From the NCBI RefSeq assembly GCF_014323665.1, contig NZ_JABVEB010000039.1, positions 1 through 44,650 of the forward strand: a stretch of DNA of 44,650 nt. The letters are read 5' to 3'. The position numbers were made by a program, and so were the translations under genes. The notes below the pieces were generated by a model. It saw only the letters and a list, made by a program, of their open reading frames with translations. It was not told where the DNA came from and searched no databases. Shown here piece after piece: positions 33,071 through 41,505 of the stretch (within the stretch, counting starts at the first letter, position 1; each line of letters starts with the position of its first letter). The DNA is from Actinomadura sp. HBU206391. GTDB lineage: Bacteria; Actinomycetota; Actinomycetes; Streptosporangiales; Streptosporangiaceae.

Positions 33071-35133
33071 TCGAGGATCTGCTTGGTGAGGTCCTTGTCG
33101 TCGACCTGCTTGATCCGGATCCACAGGCCGAACTTTCCGCCGGTGTCGGTGAGCCCGATCTCGCTGATCGACGGAGTGCCCGTCGTGCACTTGGTGTAGC
33201 GCGTGATGGTGCCCTTCAGCGTGCCGCGCGCGTAGTTCTCAGGCTTCGCCTTGGTGCACTGGGAATGCTGTGAGGCGGTGGCCGGCGGCAGTTTGCCGGC
33301 GGCGACGTCGGTGGTCAGCCCGACGAAGACGCCCGGGGTCTTCCCTGCCGCGTTGCGGAAACCGGTGAAGTCCGGCGTGGCCCGCAGCACCGGCCGCTGG
33401 TTGGCGTCGGCCAGCGCCACCTCGGCCGGCAGCCAGGTGTTCTGCGGCTGCTTCGGCCAGGCCTTCGGGACCGTCACGGTGAGCTTGCCGGACGCGTCGC
33501 TGACCGTGGCGAAGTTGGGGTCGGGTTTCACCGGCTTCTTCTCGTCGTCGCCCTTGAACACGACGCCGAGCAGCAGGCCGACGACCGCCCCGATCACCAG
33601 GATTCCGCCCGCGATCGCACCTGGGATCAGGAGCTTGTTCCGCTCCGGGCCCCCGGGCGCGCCAGGGTCCGGGGTCCGGCGACGGCGTCCGGGGGCTCTG
33701 CCGCGCCTGCCCGGTCTCTGAGGGCCGCCCGGCCCCTGGGGACCACCTGGGCCCTGAGGGCCGCCCTGCCCCTGAAAGCCGCCCTGCCCCTGAAAGCCGC
33801 CCGGCCCGTGAGGACCGCCTGGACCGCCTGGACCGCCTGGACCGGAGCCGCCGGGGGGCATGGGCGGGCCACCCGGCCCCTGGGGCCACTGGCCGCCCTG
33901 CGGTGGGACCGGATATCCGCCCGGTGGAGTGCCGCCGCCGTGCGGACCATGCGGCATCGGCTGCGGGAGGATCGCGGTGCCGTCGGTCTGTACCGTCCGC
34001 GATTCACCCGTGCCGCCGCCGGTGCCGTGACCCGTGCCATGACCGGCGCCGGCGCCGGCGCCGTGGTCCACCATCGTCTCGTCGCCTGCGGGTCCCCGGC
34101 GGTGCGCGCCCGGTGGCACCCGCACCTCGGAGGTGTCGATCTCGTCCTGAGTCGCGGGAGCCGGGCCGGGTGGCGTGTGGTGGCCCTGCGCGGGCGGCCA
34201 TGAGTCGCCGTACGCCTCGCTGGGCGGCGGCGGGGGACCTGGCGTGCCGTACGCGCCCCGCGGCGGCCCCTGGGGTCCCTGAGGGGCCGGTGGGGGCGGT
34301 CCTGGTGTGCCGTACGACCCCTCCTGCTCCGCCCCCGGTGCCGGGTGCGGCGGCCGGAGTGTGCGCAGTGCCTGCGCGAACGCCTCGGCGGTCGGCCATC
34401 TGTTCTCGCGCTGCACGTCCAGTGCGCGCATGACCACCTGATCGAACTCGGGGCCGAGCTCGGGCCGCAGCCGGGTCAGCGGGATGTTGACCGGCGCGGG
34501 GCCCGGGGCACGCCCGCTCAGCATGTGATAAGTCAGCGCGCCGAGGCCGTACACGTCAGCGCGCACGTCCAGGCCACCGCCGAACCGGGCCTGCTCCGGT
34601 GACATGTAGCCGGGTGTCCCCACCGGCAGGGTGAAGGCTCCTGAGGCGTGCGCGAGCGCCTTGGCCAGACCGAGGTCGGCGATGAGCAGGCGCTCGCCGC
34701 CGTCCGGCGTGGATTGGAAGAGCACGTTGGAGGGCTTGAGGTCGCGGTGGATGATGCCGAGCCGGTTGATGACCTCGACGCCGTACGCGATCTCCTGGGC
34801 GAGCGCAAGGGCTTCGTTGGCCGGAACCGGTCGGTGCTGCATTCGGTCGGCGAGAGTTCCCCGGTCGGCGTACGACATCACGAAGTAGGGGCGGCCGTCC
34901 GGAAGCTCGCCGATGTCATGGACGCGCACCAGCCGCTCGGAGTCGGCCCGGCGCAGGATGCGGGCCTCCTCGAGGAAGCGGTTGCGCACGTCCAGGTCAT
35001 CGAGAAGGCTTCCCGACAGGACTTTTATGGCGACAGGGGCGGCGAGCGCGTCGTCGTGGCCCAGCCACACTGAGGCGAACGCCCCGGAGCCGAGGACGCG
35101 GTCGATTCGATAACGACCGACAGATGTAGGCAT
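33046..35133 (-). CDS. Membrane Ser/Thr protein kinase (PknB-like)
   Basis: A 695-aa bitopic kinase. The Hanks kinase domain spans ~8-270: glycine loop LGSGAFASVW, Lys37 (AIKVL), catalytic D131 in HRDLKPSN, and a DLG (D153) in place of DFG. APE is kept as SPEQ-type (GYMSPEQARFG). A Pro/Gly-rich linker of ~220 residues with GPGGPQGPGGPQ-type repeats leads to one membrane helix (~501-526) and an extracellular domain of ~165 residues with two Cys. ATG at 35133. It is divergent from an ECF sigma gene across 137 bp. Signal unknown; the sigma factor is a plausible partner. Confidence 0.93.
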   Translation of the reverse strand: MPTSVGRYRIDRVLGSGAFASVWLGHDDALAAPVAIKVLSGSLLDDLDVRNRFLEEARILRRADSERLVRVHDIGELPDGRPYFVMSYADRGTLADRMQHRPVPANEALALAQEIAYGVEVINRLGIIHRDLKPSNVLFQSTPDGGERLLIADLGLAKALAHASGAFTLPVGTPGYMSPEQARFGGGLDVRADVYGLGALTYHMLSGRAPGPAPVNIPLTRLRPELGPEFDQVVMRALDVQRENRWPTAEAFAQALRTLRPPHPAPGAEQEGSYGTPGPPPPAPQGPQGPPRGAYGTPGPPPPPSEAYGDSWPPAQGHHTPPGPAPATQDEIDTSEVRVPPGAHRRGPAGDETMVDHGAGAGAGHGTGHGTGGGTGESRTVQTDGTAILPQPMPHGPHGGGTPPGGYPVPPQGGQWPQGPGGPPMPPGGSGPGGPGGPGGPHGPGGFQGQGGFQGQGGPQGPGGPQGPGGPQRPGRRGRAPGRRRRTPDPGAPGGPERNKLLIPGAIAGGILVIGAVVGLLLGVVFKGDDEKKPVKPDPNFATVSDASGKLTVTVPKAWPKQPQNTWLPAEVALADANQRPVLRATPDFTGFRNAAGKTPGVFVGLTTDVAAGKLPPATASQHSQCTKAKPENYARGTLKGTITRYTKCTTGTPSISEIGLTDTGGKFGLWIRIKQVDDKDLTKQILDSLQAKGP

Positions 35134-35270
35134 GGACACCCCCGTATCATGCCCAAAAACCGGGTCTCCTCGGGAACCGGCCGGACGGAAGGCGGCGATG
35201 ACCGGACAGAAGTGTGCGCCGATGCACGACGAGCGGCAGCCGGGCGAAGGGGAAAAACAGCGAGGACGGC

Positions 35271-35819
35271 ATGGCATTTGACGAGCGGACGGAGGCCCTG
35301 GCCGTACGAGCCGCACAGGGCGACCAGGCGGCTCTCAACGATCTGCTCCGGGCGATCGAGCCGGACGTGATGCGGCACAGCTCGCGATTCCTGCCGTGCC
35401 GTCAGGACGCCGAGGAGGCCTGCCAGGACGCGCTTTTGCAGGTGGCCCGCAACATCGGGAAGTTCGAGGGGCGCTCCAGGTTCAGCACCTGGCTGCACGT
35501 CGTCGTGGCCAACTCGGCCCGGTCCACCTACCGGTCGCTGAAGCGGCGTTCGGTCGAACAGGTCGGCGAGCTGCCGCAGCAGCGCCCGGACCCGCACCGT
35601 ACGAGCGTGATCGCCGGCTCCAGGGTCGACATCCTCGATGCGATGGAGGAACTCGAGGCGCGCAAGCCCGATCTGATCCAGGCGCTAGTGCTCCGCGACG
35701 TCTCCCAGCTCGAGTACTCAGAGATCGCCGAGCAGCTCGGGCTGCCGCTCGGCACGGTGAAGTCGCGCATCCATGAGGCGCGCAAGCAGTTCCGCCAGAC
35801 GCTGGGCGAAAGTTACTGA
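35271..35819 (+). CDS. ECF RNA polymerase sigma factor
   Basis: A 182-aa sigma factor. Region 2 includes DAEEACQDALLQVARNIGKF and FSTWLHVVVANSARSTYRSLKRR. Region 4 includes ALVLRDVSQLEYSEIAEQLGL and GTVKSRIHEARKQFR. The ATG at 35271 has a GAGGA site. No anti-sigma gene is adjacent; instead a Ser/Thr kinase is divergent. This suggests phosphorylation-based control, as in STK-linked ECF groups. AlkB-like and sulfotransferase genes follow on the same strand, AlkB only 3 bp after the stop codon. Confidence 0.9.
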   Translation: MAFDERTEALAVRAAQGDQAALNDLLRAIEPDVMRHSSRFLPCRQDAEEACQDALLQVARNIGKFEGRSRFSTWLHVVVANSARSTYRSLKRRSVEQVGELPQQRPDPHRTSVIAGSRVDILDAMEELEARKPDLIQALVLRDVSQLEYSEIAEQLGLPLGTVKSRIHEARKQFRQTLGESY

Positions 35820-35822
35820 TCC

Positions 35823-36491
35823 ATGTCCGAGTCCTCGGGTCAGTTGTCCTTCGACGTCGTCGGAGGCGCCTCGCGTCAGCACGCCGGGCCGCAAGGCCCT
35901 GAGGCGGTTCCGGGGCTGCTCTACGTCGGCGACTGGCTCCCGCCGGGCGCCTGCGAGTCCCTGCTCTCGTCCATCGACGCAGCCGAGTGGTCGACCGGGC
36001 TGCGGCGGAGAGTGCAGCACTACGGTCACCGGTACGACTACGGTCGCCGCAGCGTGGCCGCGGACGGCGGGGCCGAGCCCGCTCCGCCGCTTCCGGCCTG
36101 GGCGCGCGAACAGGCCGCGCGACTGGTCCGTGAAGGCGTCATGGACCAGGAGGCGGACCAGGCGATCATCAACGAGTACCACCCGGGGCAGGGCATCAGC
36201 CCGCACGTCGACTGCGTGCCGTGCTTCGGCCCGGTCGTCGCCGCGATATCGCTCGGCTCCCCGTGCGTCATGGACTTCACCCACCCCGAGGAAGGTACGA
36301 AGGCGGCGGTGCCGCTCGCTCCCGGCAGCCTGTGCGTCATGACCGGACCCGCCCGCTACACCTGGCGCCACAGCATCGCCGCGCGCAAGAGCGACCCCGG
36401 TGCGGCCGGCCGTGCCGCGCGTGGACGACGGGTGTCGGTGACCTTCCGCACGGTGGTCGATCCCGTTGTTGAGGCCGACCCCGCCCTATGA
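35823..36491 (+). CDS. AlkB-like Fe(II)/2-oxoglutarate dioxygenase
   Basis: A 222-aa dioxygenase of the AlkB superfamily. Iron ligands fit H128 and D130 (SPHVDC) and H183 (WRHSIA). The 2-oxoglutarate-binding Arg pair is in RRVSVTFR. The nucleotide-recognition-like YHPGQGISPH and RRRVQHYGHRYDYG segments match AlkB-type demethylases. It could repair alkylated DNA/RNA or act on protein or lipid; not decidable. It starts 3 bp after the sigma gene, so it is probably in its operon. Confidence 0.88.
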   Translation: MSESSGQLSFDVVGGASRQHAGPQGPEAVPGLLYVGDWLPPGACESLLSSIDAAEWSTGLRRRVQHYGHRYDYGRRSVAADGGAEPAPPLPAWAREQAARLVREGVMDQEADQAIINEYHPGQGISPHVDCVPCFGPVVAAISLGSPCVMDFTHPEEGTKAAVPLAPGSLCVMTGPARYTWRHSIAARKSDPGAAGRAARGRRVSVTFRTVVDPVVEADPAL

Positions 36492-36580
36492 CCGGTGGTG
36501 GGTCATGAGTCGGCAATGTCGCGGCAAGCTTGCGCGAAGGTTCGAGGCGGTGCCCGGCGAATCGGGCCAGCATCCCTGGT

Positions 36581-37582
36581 ATGCCTTCCGATCGGCCGAT
36601 CTTCGTTGTCGGGTGCCCTCGCTCGGGCACGACGCTGCTGCAGCTGATGCTGCACGCCCATCAGAGAATCGCCATTCCGCCGGAGACACGGTTCCTGCTG
36701 CCCGTCTATGAGTCGAGGTGCGGCTTCGGCGACCTCCGCGAGCCGGCCAACCGCCGCGAGCTGGCCCGCTGGATCGTCGACGCCAAGGAGACGAAGTTCA
36801 CCGACCTCGGTCTCGACGCCGACCAGGTCGTCGACGAGGTCGTCGCGGGACCGCCCACGGTGGGCTCGGCGCTCGGCATCGTGTTCCGTGCCTACGCGCG
36901 GCGCTTCGGCAGAGCCCGGTGGGGGGACAAGCGGCCGAGCTACTTCCGCCGCCTCGACGTGCTGCTGCGCATGTTCCCTGACGCCCAGATCGTCCACCTG
37001 GTGCGTGACGGCAGGGACTGCGTCGCCTCGCTCAAGGAGATGCCGTGGTTCCACATGGGCACCTTCCACGCGATCTCGACGTGGAACGAGGCGATCGACG
37101 CCGGGCGGCGGGCGGCGCAGCGGCTGGGCCCGGCCGCCTATTACGAACTCGGCTATGAACGGCTGGTCGCCGACCCGCAGACCGAGCTCACCCGGCTGTG
37201 CGGCTTCCTCGGCGAGGACTACGACCCGGCGATGACGGAGCCGCACCACATGGCGAAGGTCGCCGTACCGGCGCACAAGAAATGGCACGCGCGCACCTAC
37301 GGCTCGGTGGGCACCGACCGGGTGGGTTCGTGGGCCCAGCGGCTGGAGCCGTGGGAGATCGCACTGTGCGAGAGCGTGATGGGCTCGCGGCTGACCGACA
37401 AGGGATATGAGCGCACCGGCGTGCCGCGCCCGTCTGCCACGGACGTGGCCCGTTACCTGCGCGTCGCCGCGCACCGCCGGCTCGCGGCGCGCAAGTGCGC
37501 CGCGCTCGACCAGATCCGGCGGCGGCGCGAGCCGAATCCCGTGGCCTCGTACATCGCCGAGTCGACCTACGCGGACGCCTGA
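36581..37582 (+). CDS. Sulfotransferase family protein
   Basis: A 333-aa PAPS-type sulfotransferase. The 5'-phosphosulfate loop is VVGCPRSGTTLLQLML (residues ~10-25). The 3'-phosphate-binding region is IVHLVRDGRDCVASL, with a later YERLVADPQTEL segment. The sulfate acceptor is unknown (possibly a carbohydrate or lipid). The ATG at 36581 gives MPSDRPIFVVGCPRSGT, the expected N-terminus, but no strong ribosome-binding site is seen. It lies 89 bp after the AlkB-like gene. Confidence 0.9.
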   Translation: MPSDRPIFVVGCPRSGTTLLQLMLHAHQRIAIPPETRFLLPVYESRCGFGDLREPANRRELARWIVDAKETKFTDLGLDADQVVDEVVAGPPTVGSALGIVFRAYARRFGRARWGDKRPSYFRRLDVLLRMFPDAQIVHLVRDGRDCVASLKEMPWFHMGTFHAISTWNEAIDAGRRAAQRLGPAAYYELGYERLVADPQTELTRLCGFLGEDYDPAMTEPHHMAKVAVPAHKKWHARTYGSVGTDRVGSWAQRLEPWEIALCESVMGSRLTDKGYERTGVPRPSATDVARYLRVAAHRRLAARKCAALDQIRRRREPNPVASYIAESTYADA

Positions 37583-37640
37583 CCTGACCCGACCGGCTCA
37601 CGCGAGGCTCGCGTGTTGCGGGCGCAAGCGCGGGGGTCGA

Positions 37641-37681
37641 TCGCGTACGGGTCCAGTCGCGTACGGGTCCGGTCGCGTACG
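37641..37681. repeat. 16-bp tandem repeat next to otsA stop
   Basis: TCGCGTACGGGTCC(A/G)G occurs at 37641-37656 and 37657-37672, with a partial third copy to 37681. It lies in the 104-bp gap between the convergent sulfotransferase and otsA genes. An inverted repeat CACGCGA/TCGCGTG (37599-37615) is the probable terminator. Confidence 0.75.
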
Positions 37682-37686
37682 CGGGT

Positions 37687-39183
37687 TCAGCCGAGGGCGG
37701 CCAACTGCTCGGCGAACCATTGCTGCGGGGGGAGCGCCATCGCGGTCGCCGCGAGCCGCTCGCATCGGGTGGCCCGCTCGTCGCGGGGCATCAGCAGCGC
37801 CTGGTGCAGTGCCTCGGAGGTCTGTGAGACGTCGTACGGATTGACCAGCAGCGCGTCGTCGCCGAGCTCGGCGGCGGCCCCGGCCTCCTGTGACAGCACG
37901 AGGGCACAGCCGTGCTCCGACACCACCGGGCCTTCCTTGGCGACGAGGTTCATGCCGTCACGGATCGGGTTGACCAGCAGGACGTTGGCCATCCGGTAGG
38001 CCGCCAGCGACCGCGGATAGTCGTCGTAGACCTCCAGGATCAACGGCTCCCAGCCGTCGTCGCCGAACTCGTCGGTGATCTGCCGGGCCATGCGCTCGAC
38101 CGCCTCGGTGTACTCCCGGTACTCGGGCAGGTCGTACCGGGACGGGTAGGCGAACGCCACGTGCACCACCCGGCCGTGCCACTCCGGGTGGTTGACGAGC
38201 AGCTCCCGGTACGCGGCCAGCCCCCGTACGAGGTTCTTCGACAGCTCGGTGCGGTCGATCCGTACGAGCATCTGCCGGTCGCCGACCCGCTTGCGCAACT
38301 TGGCGGCGCGGTCGGCCACGTCCGCCTCGGCGGCCCGTCGGCGCAGAGCCGGTCCGTCGACGCCGAGGCCGTGCACGCCGATCCGGGTGGCCCGGCCCTG
38401 GTAGGTGACGGTCGGGGTGATCCGGTCGACCTTCGCGCCGAGCACCGCCTCGCAGCAGTCCAGGAACGCCTTGGCCCAGCGCTCGGTGAGGAATCCGGCG
38501 CAGTCGGCGCCGAGGATGCCCTCGAGGACCTGTACGCCGATGTCGTCGGGCAACATCCGGTAATAGTCCGGGGGCGCCCAAGGGGTGTGGGAGAAGTGGG
38601 AGATCCGCACGTCGGGACGGCGTTCCCGCAGCATGTGCGGCGTCAGCGTCAGGTGGTAGTCCTGGATCGCCACCTTGGCGCCACGGGCCGCGTCGCGGGC
38701 CAGCGCGTCCGCGAAGGCCGCGTTGTAGGCATGGTAGGACTGCCAGTCCCGGTGGAACCCGGCGTCGAAGTGCGGCTTGTTCGGAGTGTCGTACAGCAGG
38801 TGGTGCACGAACCAGAGTGTGGCGTTGGCCACTGAGTTGTAGGCCCGGTGGAAGGTGGCGGACGGGATGTCGAGCATGCGCACCGCGCCGCCGCCGGTGT
38901 CAAGGCCGGCCAGGTCGAGGCGGCCGTCCGGGGCCTGCCGCGCGGCCGCGCGATCGGCGTCGGACAGCGCGGCGCAGACCCACAGCGCGCTCGCCTGGGC
39001 ATCGCTCTCGGCATCGGGGCTCTCGGCGTCGGCGATCTGGGCGCCGGGGCCCTGGCCGGCCACGGACGCCAGGGCGGAGACCAGCCCGCCGCCGCCGCGG
39101 CGCATCGTCAGGGCTCCGTCGTCGGTCAGTGAGAAAGACACCGGACCGCGGTTGGAGGCGACAAGAACCTGCGCGTCACTCAT
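37687..39183 (-). CDS. otsA: Trehalose-6-phosphate synthase
   Basis: A 498-aa GT20 enzyme that makes trehalose-6-phosphate from UDP- or GDP-glucose and glucose-6-phosphate. Expected features are the N-terminal ASNRGPVSF, the RRGGGGLVSAL donor loop, the YDTPNKPHFDAGFHRDWQSY stretch, HDYHL-type QDYHLTL, the HTPW motif (HFSHTPWAPPDYYR), RIDRTELSKN, and NPIRDGMNLVAKE plus LSQEAGAAAEL. Note that FHRDWQSYHAYN replaces the usual WPLFH-type context. It supplies the substrate of otsB 14 kb away. Confidence 0.93.
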   Translation of the reverse strand: MSDAQVLVASNRGPVSFSLTDDGALTMRRGGGGLVSALASVAGQGPGAQIADAESPDAESDAQASALWVCAALSDADRAAARQAPDGRLDLAGLDTGGGAVRMLDIPSATFHRAYNSVANATLWFVHHLLYDTPNKPHFDAGFHRDWQSYHAYNAAFADALARDAARGAKVAIQDYHLTLTPHMLRERRPDVRISHFSHTPWAPPDYYRMLPDDIGVQVLEGILGADCAGFLTERWAKAFLDCCEAVLGAKVDRITPTVTYQGRATRIGVHGLGVDGPALRRRAAEADVADRAAKLRKRVGDRQMLVRIDRTELSKNLVRGLAAYRELLVNHPEWHGRVVHVAFAYPSRYDLPEYREYTEAVERMARQITDEFGDDGWEPLILEVYDDYPRSLAAYRMANVLLVNPIRDGMNLVAKEGPVVSEHGCALVLSQEAGAAAELGDDALLVNPYDVSQTSEALHQALLMPRDERATRCERLAATAMALPPQQWFAEQLAALG

Positions 39184-39280
39184 ATTCGGCAGCGTAGCCC
39201 GCCAGCGGATCTAGGTTCGATGCGAGCCTGCCCCAGCGCTCGTGCGTTTCGCGCCAGGCCCCGGCGTAGAGGCCTGCTCC

Positions 39281-39546
39281 ATGGGTCGGGCAGGTAAAAT
39301 CGGGAAGAACGGCGCCGAGACCAGGAAACAGTGCTCGCCGCCGGGGCCGCGAACGTTGCCATCGCCATCACGAAGTTGATCGCCGGTCTCGTCGCCGGCT
39401 CGAGCGCGATGATGGCCGAGGCCGCGCACTCGGTCGCTGACACCCTCAATCAGGGATTCCTGCTCGCGTCGCTTCGACGAAGCGCCCGCCCGGCCGACGC
39501 CAGGCATCCGTTCGGGTACGGCCAGGAGCCGGCCTGGGAAGGGTAG
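39281..39546 (+). pseudogene. Truncated, frameshifted cation diffusion facilitator gene
   Basis: From a GTG at 39331, 71 residues match the start of CDF exporters: VLAAGAANVAIAITKLIAGL (TM1), GSSAMMAEAAHSVADTLNQG (TM2), and HPFGYG, the usual loop before TM3. The frame then stops at 39546, so about three quarters of the gene is absent. An ATG at 39281 opens MGRAGKIGKNGAETRK in another frame; a one-base deletion near 39326-39330 would join it to TVLAAGAAN, giving the expected N-terminus. The gene is decayed at both ends. Confidence 0.8.
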
Positions 39547-39620
39547 TGTCCCGACCGGTGAGACGCGCTTGCCCGCCATCCGGGCGGTTCAGGTACAGTT
39601 TTGCGTACAACTTCATATTG

Positions 39621-39756
39621 CTCATCCAGAGGGGTGGAGGGATCGGCCCTGCGAAGCCCCGGCAACCCTCCCGTCGCACTCGTTACTCAGCAGCGAGGCC
39701 GCGCGGGACAGGTGCCAAATCCGACCTGTGACCAAGGTGGCACAGGACAGATGAGG
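39621..39756 (+). promoter_or_regulatory. SAM-I (S-box) riboswitch
   Basis: Conserved SAM-I elements are visible: P1 arms CTCATC (39621-39626) and GATGAG (39750-39755); the core AGAGGGGTGGAGGGATCGGC, the GCGAAGCCCCGGCAACC element, the GGTGCCAAATCC element (39711-39722), and P4 CCTGTG/CACAGG (39725-39730 / 39741-39746). The 3' P1 arm overlaps the GAGGGAAGG ribosome-binding site (39753-39761) of the next gene. No terminator hairpin is visible before the ATG at 39772, so SAM binding probably blocks translation. Confidence 0.92.
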
Positions 39757-39771
39757 GAAGGCCTCGCTTCC

Positions 39772-41019
39772 ATGGCACAAAGCCCTGCGACACCCGCTCT
39801 CGGACCCGCCAAGGCACTCGTCTGCCGTGAGTGCGGAGCGTCCGCCGAACTCGGCCCCCACTACGCCTGTGAAGAGTGTTTCGGACCACTCGAGATCTCG
39901 TACGACTTCAGCGGTGTGACCCGCGCCGGCATCGAGGCCGGTCCGCAGAACATCTGGCGCTACCGCGGCCTGCTGCCCGTACCGCCGCATGTGATCGATA
40001 CGCCCAACACGGAGCCGGGCTGTACGCGGCTCGTCCGCGCCGACCAGCTCGCCGAGTCGCTGGGGATCCGGGCGCTGTGGGTCAAGGACGACAGTGGGAA
40101 CCCCACCCACTCGTTCAAGGACCGGGTGGTCGCGGTCGCGCTGGCCGCTGCACGCGAGCTCGGGTTCAAGGTGCTCGCCTGTCCCTCCACCGGCAACCTG
40201 GCCAACGCGGTCGCCGCCGCGGCGGCGCGGGCCGGGATCCGGTCCGCCGTCTTCGTGCCCTCGAACCTCGAAGAACAGAAGATCATCACTACGGCGGTCT
40301 ACGGCGGCACGTTCGTGACGGTCGAAGGCAACTACGACGACGTGAACCGGCTCGCCTCCGAGATCGCGGGTGAGCAGGACGACTGGGCGTTCGTCAACGT
40401 CAACGTGCGCCCGTACTACGCCGAGGGGTCCAAGACCCTGGGCTATGAGATCGCCGAGCAGCTCGGCTGGCGGCTGCCCGACCAGATCGTGGTCCCGGTC
40501 GCCTCCGGCTCACAGCTCACCAAAATCGACAAGGCGTTCCAGGAGTTCATCAAGCTCGGCCTGGTCGAGGACAAGCCCTACCGCGTCTTCGGCGCGCAGG
40601 CGCTCGGCTGCAGCCCGGTGGCCGCGGCGTTCAAGGCCGGCCACGACGTCGTACGGCCGGTCAAGCCCGACACCATCGCCAAGTCGCTCGCGATCGGCAA
40701 CCCCGCCGACGGGCCGTACGTGCTCGACGTCGCGCGCCGCACCGGTGGCGCGGTGGAGGACGTGACGGACGCCGAGGTGGTCGAGGGCATCCAGCTGCTC
40801 GCGCGCACCGAGGGCATCTTCGGCGAGACCGCGGGGGGCGTGACGGTCGCGACCCTTCGCAAGCTGGTCCGGTCGGGGCTGCTCGACCCCGACGCCGAAA
40901 CCGTGATCATCAACTCGGGCGACGGGCTCAAGACCCTCAACGCGGTGGCGCCGGTGGCCAGGCCGTCCGCCCAGATCGCGCCCACCCTCGAAGCCTTCCG
41001 CGCCTCCGGGCTGGCCTGA
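39772..41019 (+). CDS. metM: Threonine-synthase homologue, probable homocysteine synthase MetM
   Basis: PLP-dependent fold-type II enzyme of 415 aa. An N-terminal zinc-ribbon (C18, C21, C33, C36; CRECGAS and CEEC) precedes the PLP domain with K116 in THSFKDR and the ACPSTGNLANAVAAAAARAG phosphate-binding loop. It would usually be named thrC. The SAM-I riboswitch upstream and the CysO-like sulfur carrier 58 bp downstream instead fit MetM, described in Streptomyces, which turns O-phosphohomoserine and a protein thiocarboxylate into homocysteine. The ATG at 39772 is chosen over one at 39751, which lies inside the riboswitch P1. A residual threonine-synthase activity cannot be excluded. Confidence 0.85.
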   Translation: MAQSPATPALGPAKALVCRECGASAELGPHYACEECFGPLEISYDFSGVTRAGIEAGPQNIWRYRGLLPVPPHVIDTPNTEPGCTRLVRADQLAESLGIRALWVKDDSGNPTHSFKDRVVAVALAAARELGFKVLACPSTGNLANAVAAAAARAGIRSAVFVPSNLEEQKIITTAVYGGTFVTVEGNYDDVNRLASEIAGEQDDWAFVNVNVRPYYAEGSKTLGYEIAEQLGWRLPDQIVVPVASGSQLTKIDKAFQEFIKLGLVEDKPYRVFGAQALGCSPVAAAFKAGHDVVRPVKPDTIAKSLAIGNPADGPYVLDVARRTGGAVEDVTDAEVVEGIQLLARTEGIFGETAGGVTVATLRKLVRSGLLDPDAETVIINSGDGLKTLNAVAPVARPSAQIAPTLEAFRASGLA

Positions 41020-41077
41020 ATCCACGTCCGCCCGAATCCCGCAAGCCGCTCAGAGCCTGAGAGTGAGTGATCGAACA

Positions 41078-41356
41078 ATGAGCACGGTCTCCGTCCGAAT
41101 CCCGACGATCCTGCGGACCTACACAGGGGGCGAATCCGAGGTCAAGGCAGTCGGCGCCACCCTGCGCGACGTCATCGCCGACCTCGAGGCCAACCACCCC
41201 GGCATCGCCGCCCGGATCCTCGACGACGGCGGCAAGGTCCGCCGGTTCGTGAACGTCTATGTGGGGGACGAGGACGTCCGGTTCGCCGACGGGCTGGACA
41301 CGCCGACTCCCGAGGGCGTTCAGGTCTCGGTGATCCCCGCCGTGGCCGGCGGCTGA
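41078..41356 (+). CDS. metO: Sulfur-carrier protein, probable MetO (CysO/MoaD-like)
   Basis: Ubiquitin-like sulfur carrier of 92 aa ending in Gly-Gly (PAVAGG), the site for thiocarboxylate formation after adenylation by a MoeZ-type enzyme. The sequence closely resembles mycobacterial CysO (SVRIPTILRTYTGGESEV; RRFVNVYVGDEDVRF; IPAVAGG). The ATG at 41078 gives the CysO-like start MSTVSVRIPTILR; an upstream GTG at 41063 would add five residues. Next to MetM it should donate sulfur for homocysteine synthesis. CysM, the CysO partner, is not nearby. No protease gene (Mec+) of the mycobacterial set is in view. Confidence 0.88.
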   Translation: MSTVSVRIPTILRTYTGGESEVKAVGATLRDVIADLEANHPGIAARILDDGGKVRRFVNVYVGDEDVRFADGLDTPTPEGVQVSVIPAVAGG

Positions 41357-41440
41357 GACCGCCGCACGGCCGCACCACCGGCCGGCGCGCGGTACCCGAG
41401 ACCGCTCTGCCCCGCGCCAGCCGAGCACCCCGCCCCGCCC

Positions 41441-41479
41441 CGCCCCGCACCCGCCGACCGGCCGGCCGGGTGCGGGGCG
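41441..41479. terminator. Terminator after metM-metO
   Basis: A perfect 13-bp stem (CGCCCCGCACCCG at 41441-41453 with 41467-41479) and a 13-nt loop lie between metO and the convergent methyltransferase gene. It can serve both. C-rich tracts (CCCCGCCCCGCCCCG) precede it. Confidence 0.85.
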
Positions 41480-41505
41480 CCGCTCGTTCAGTGCGCCGAG
41501 GCCGC

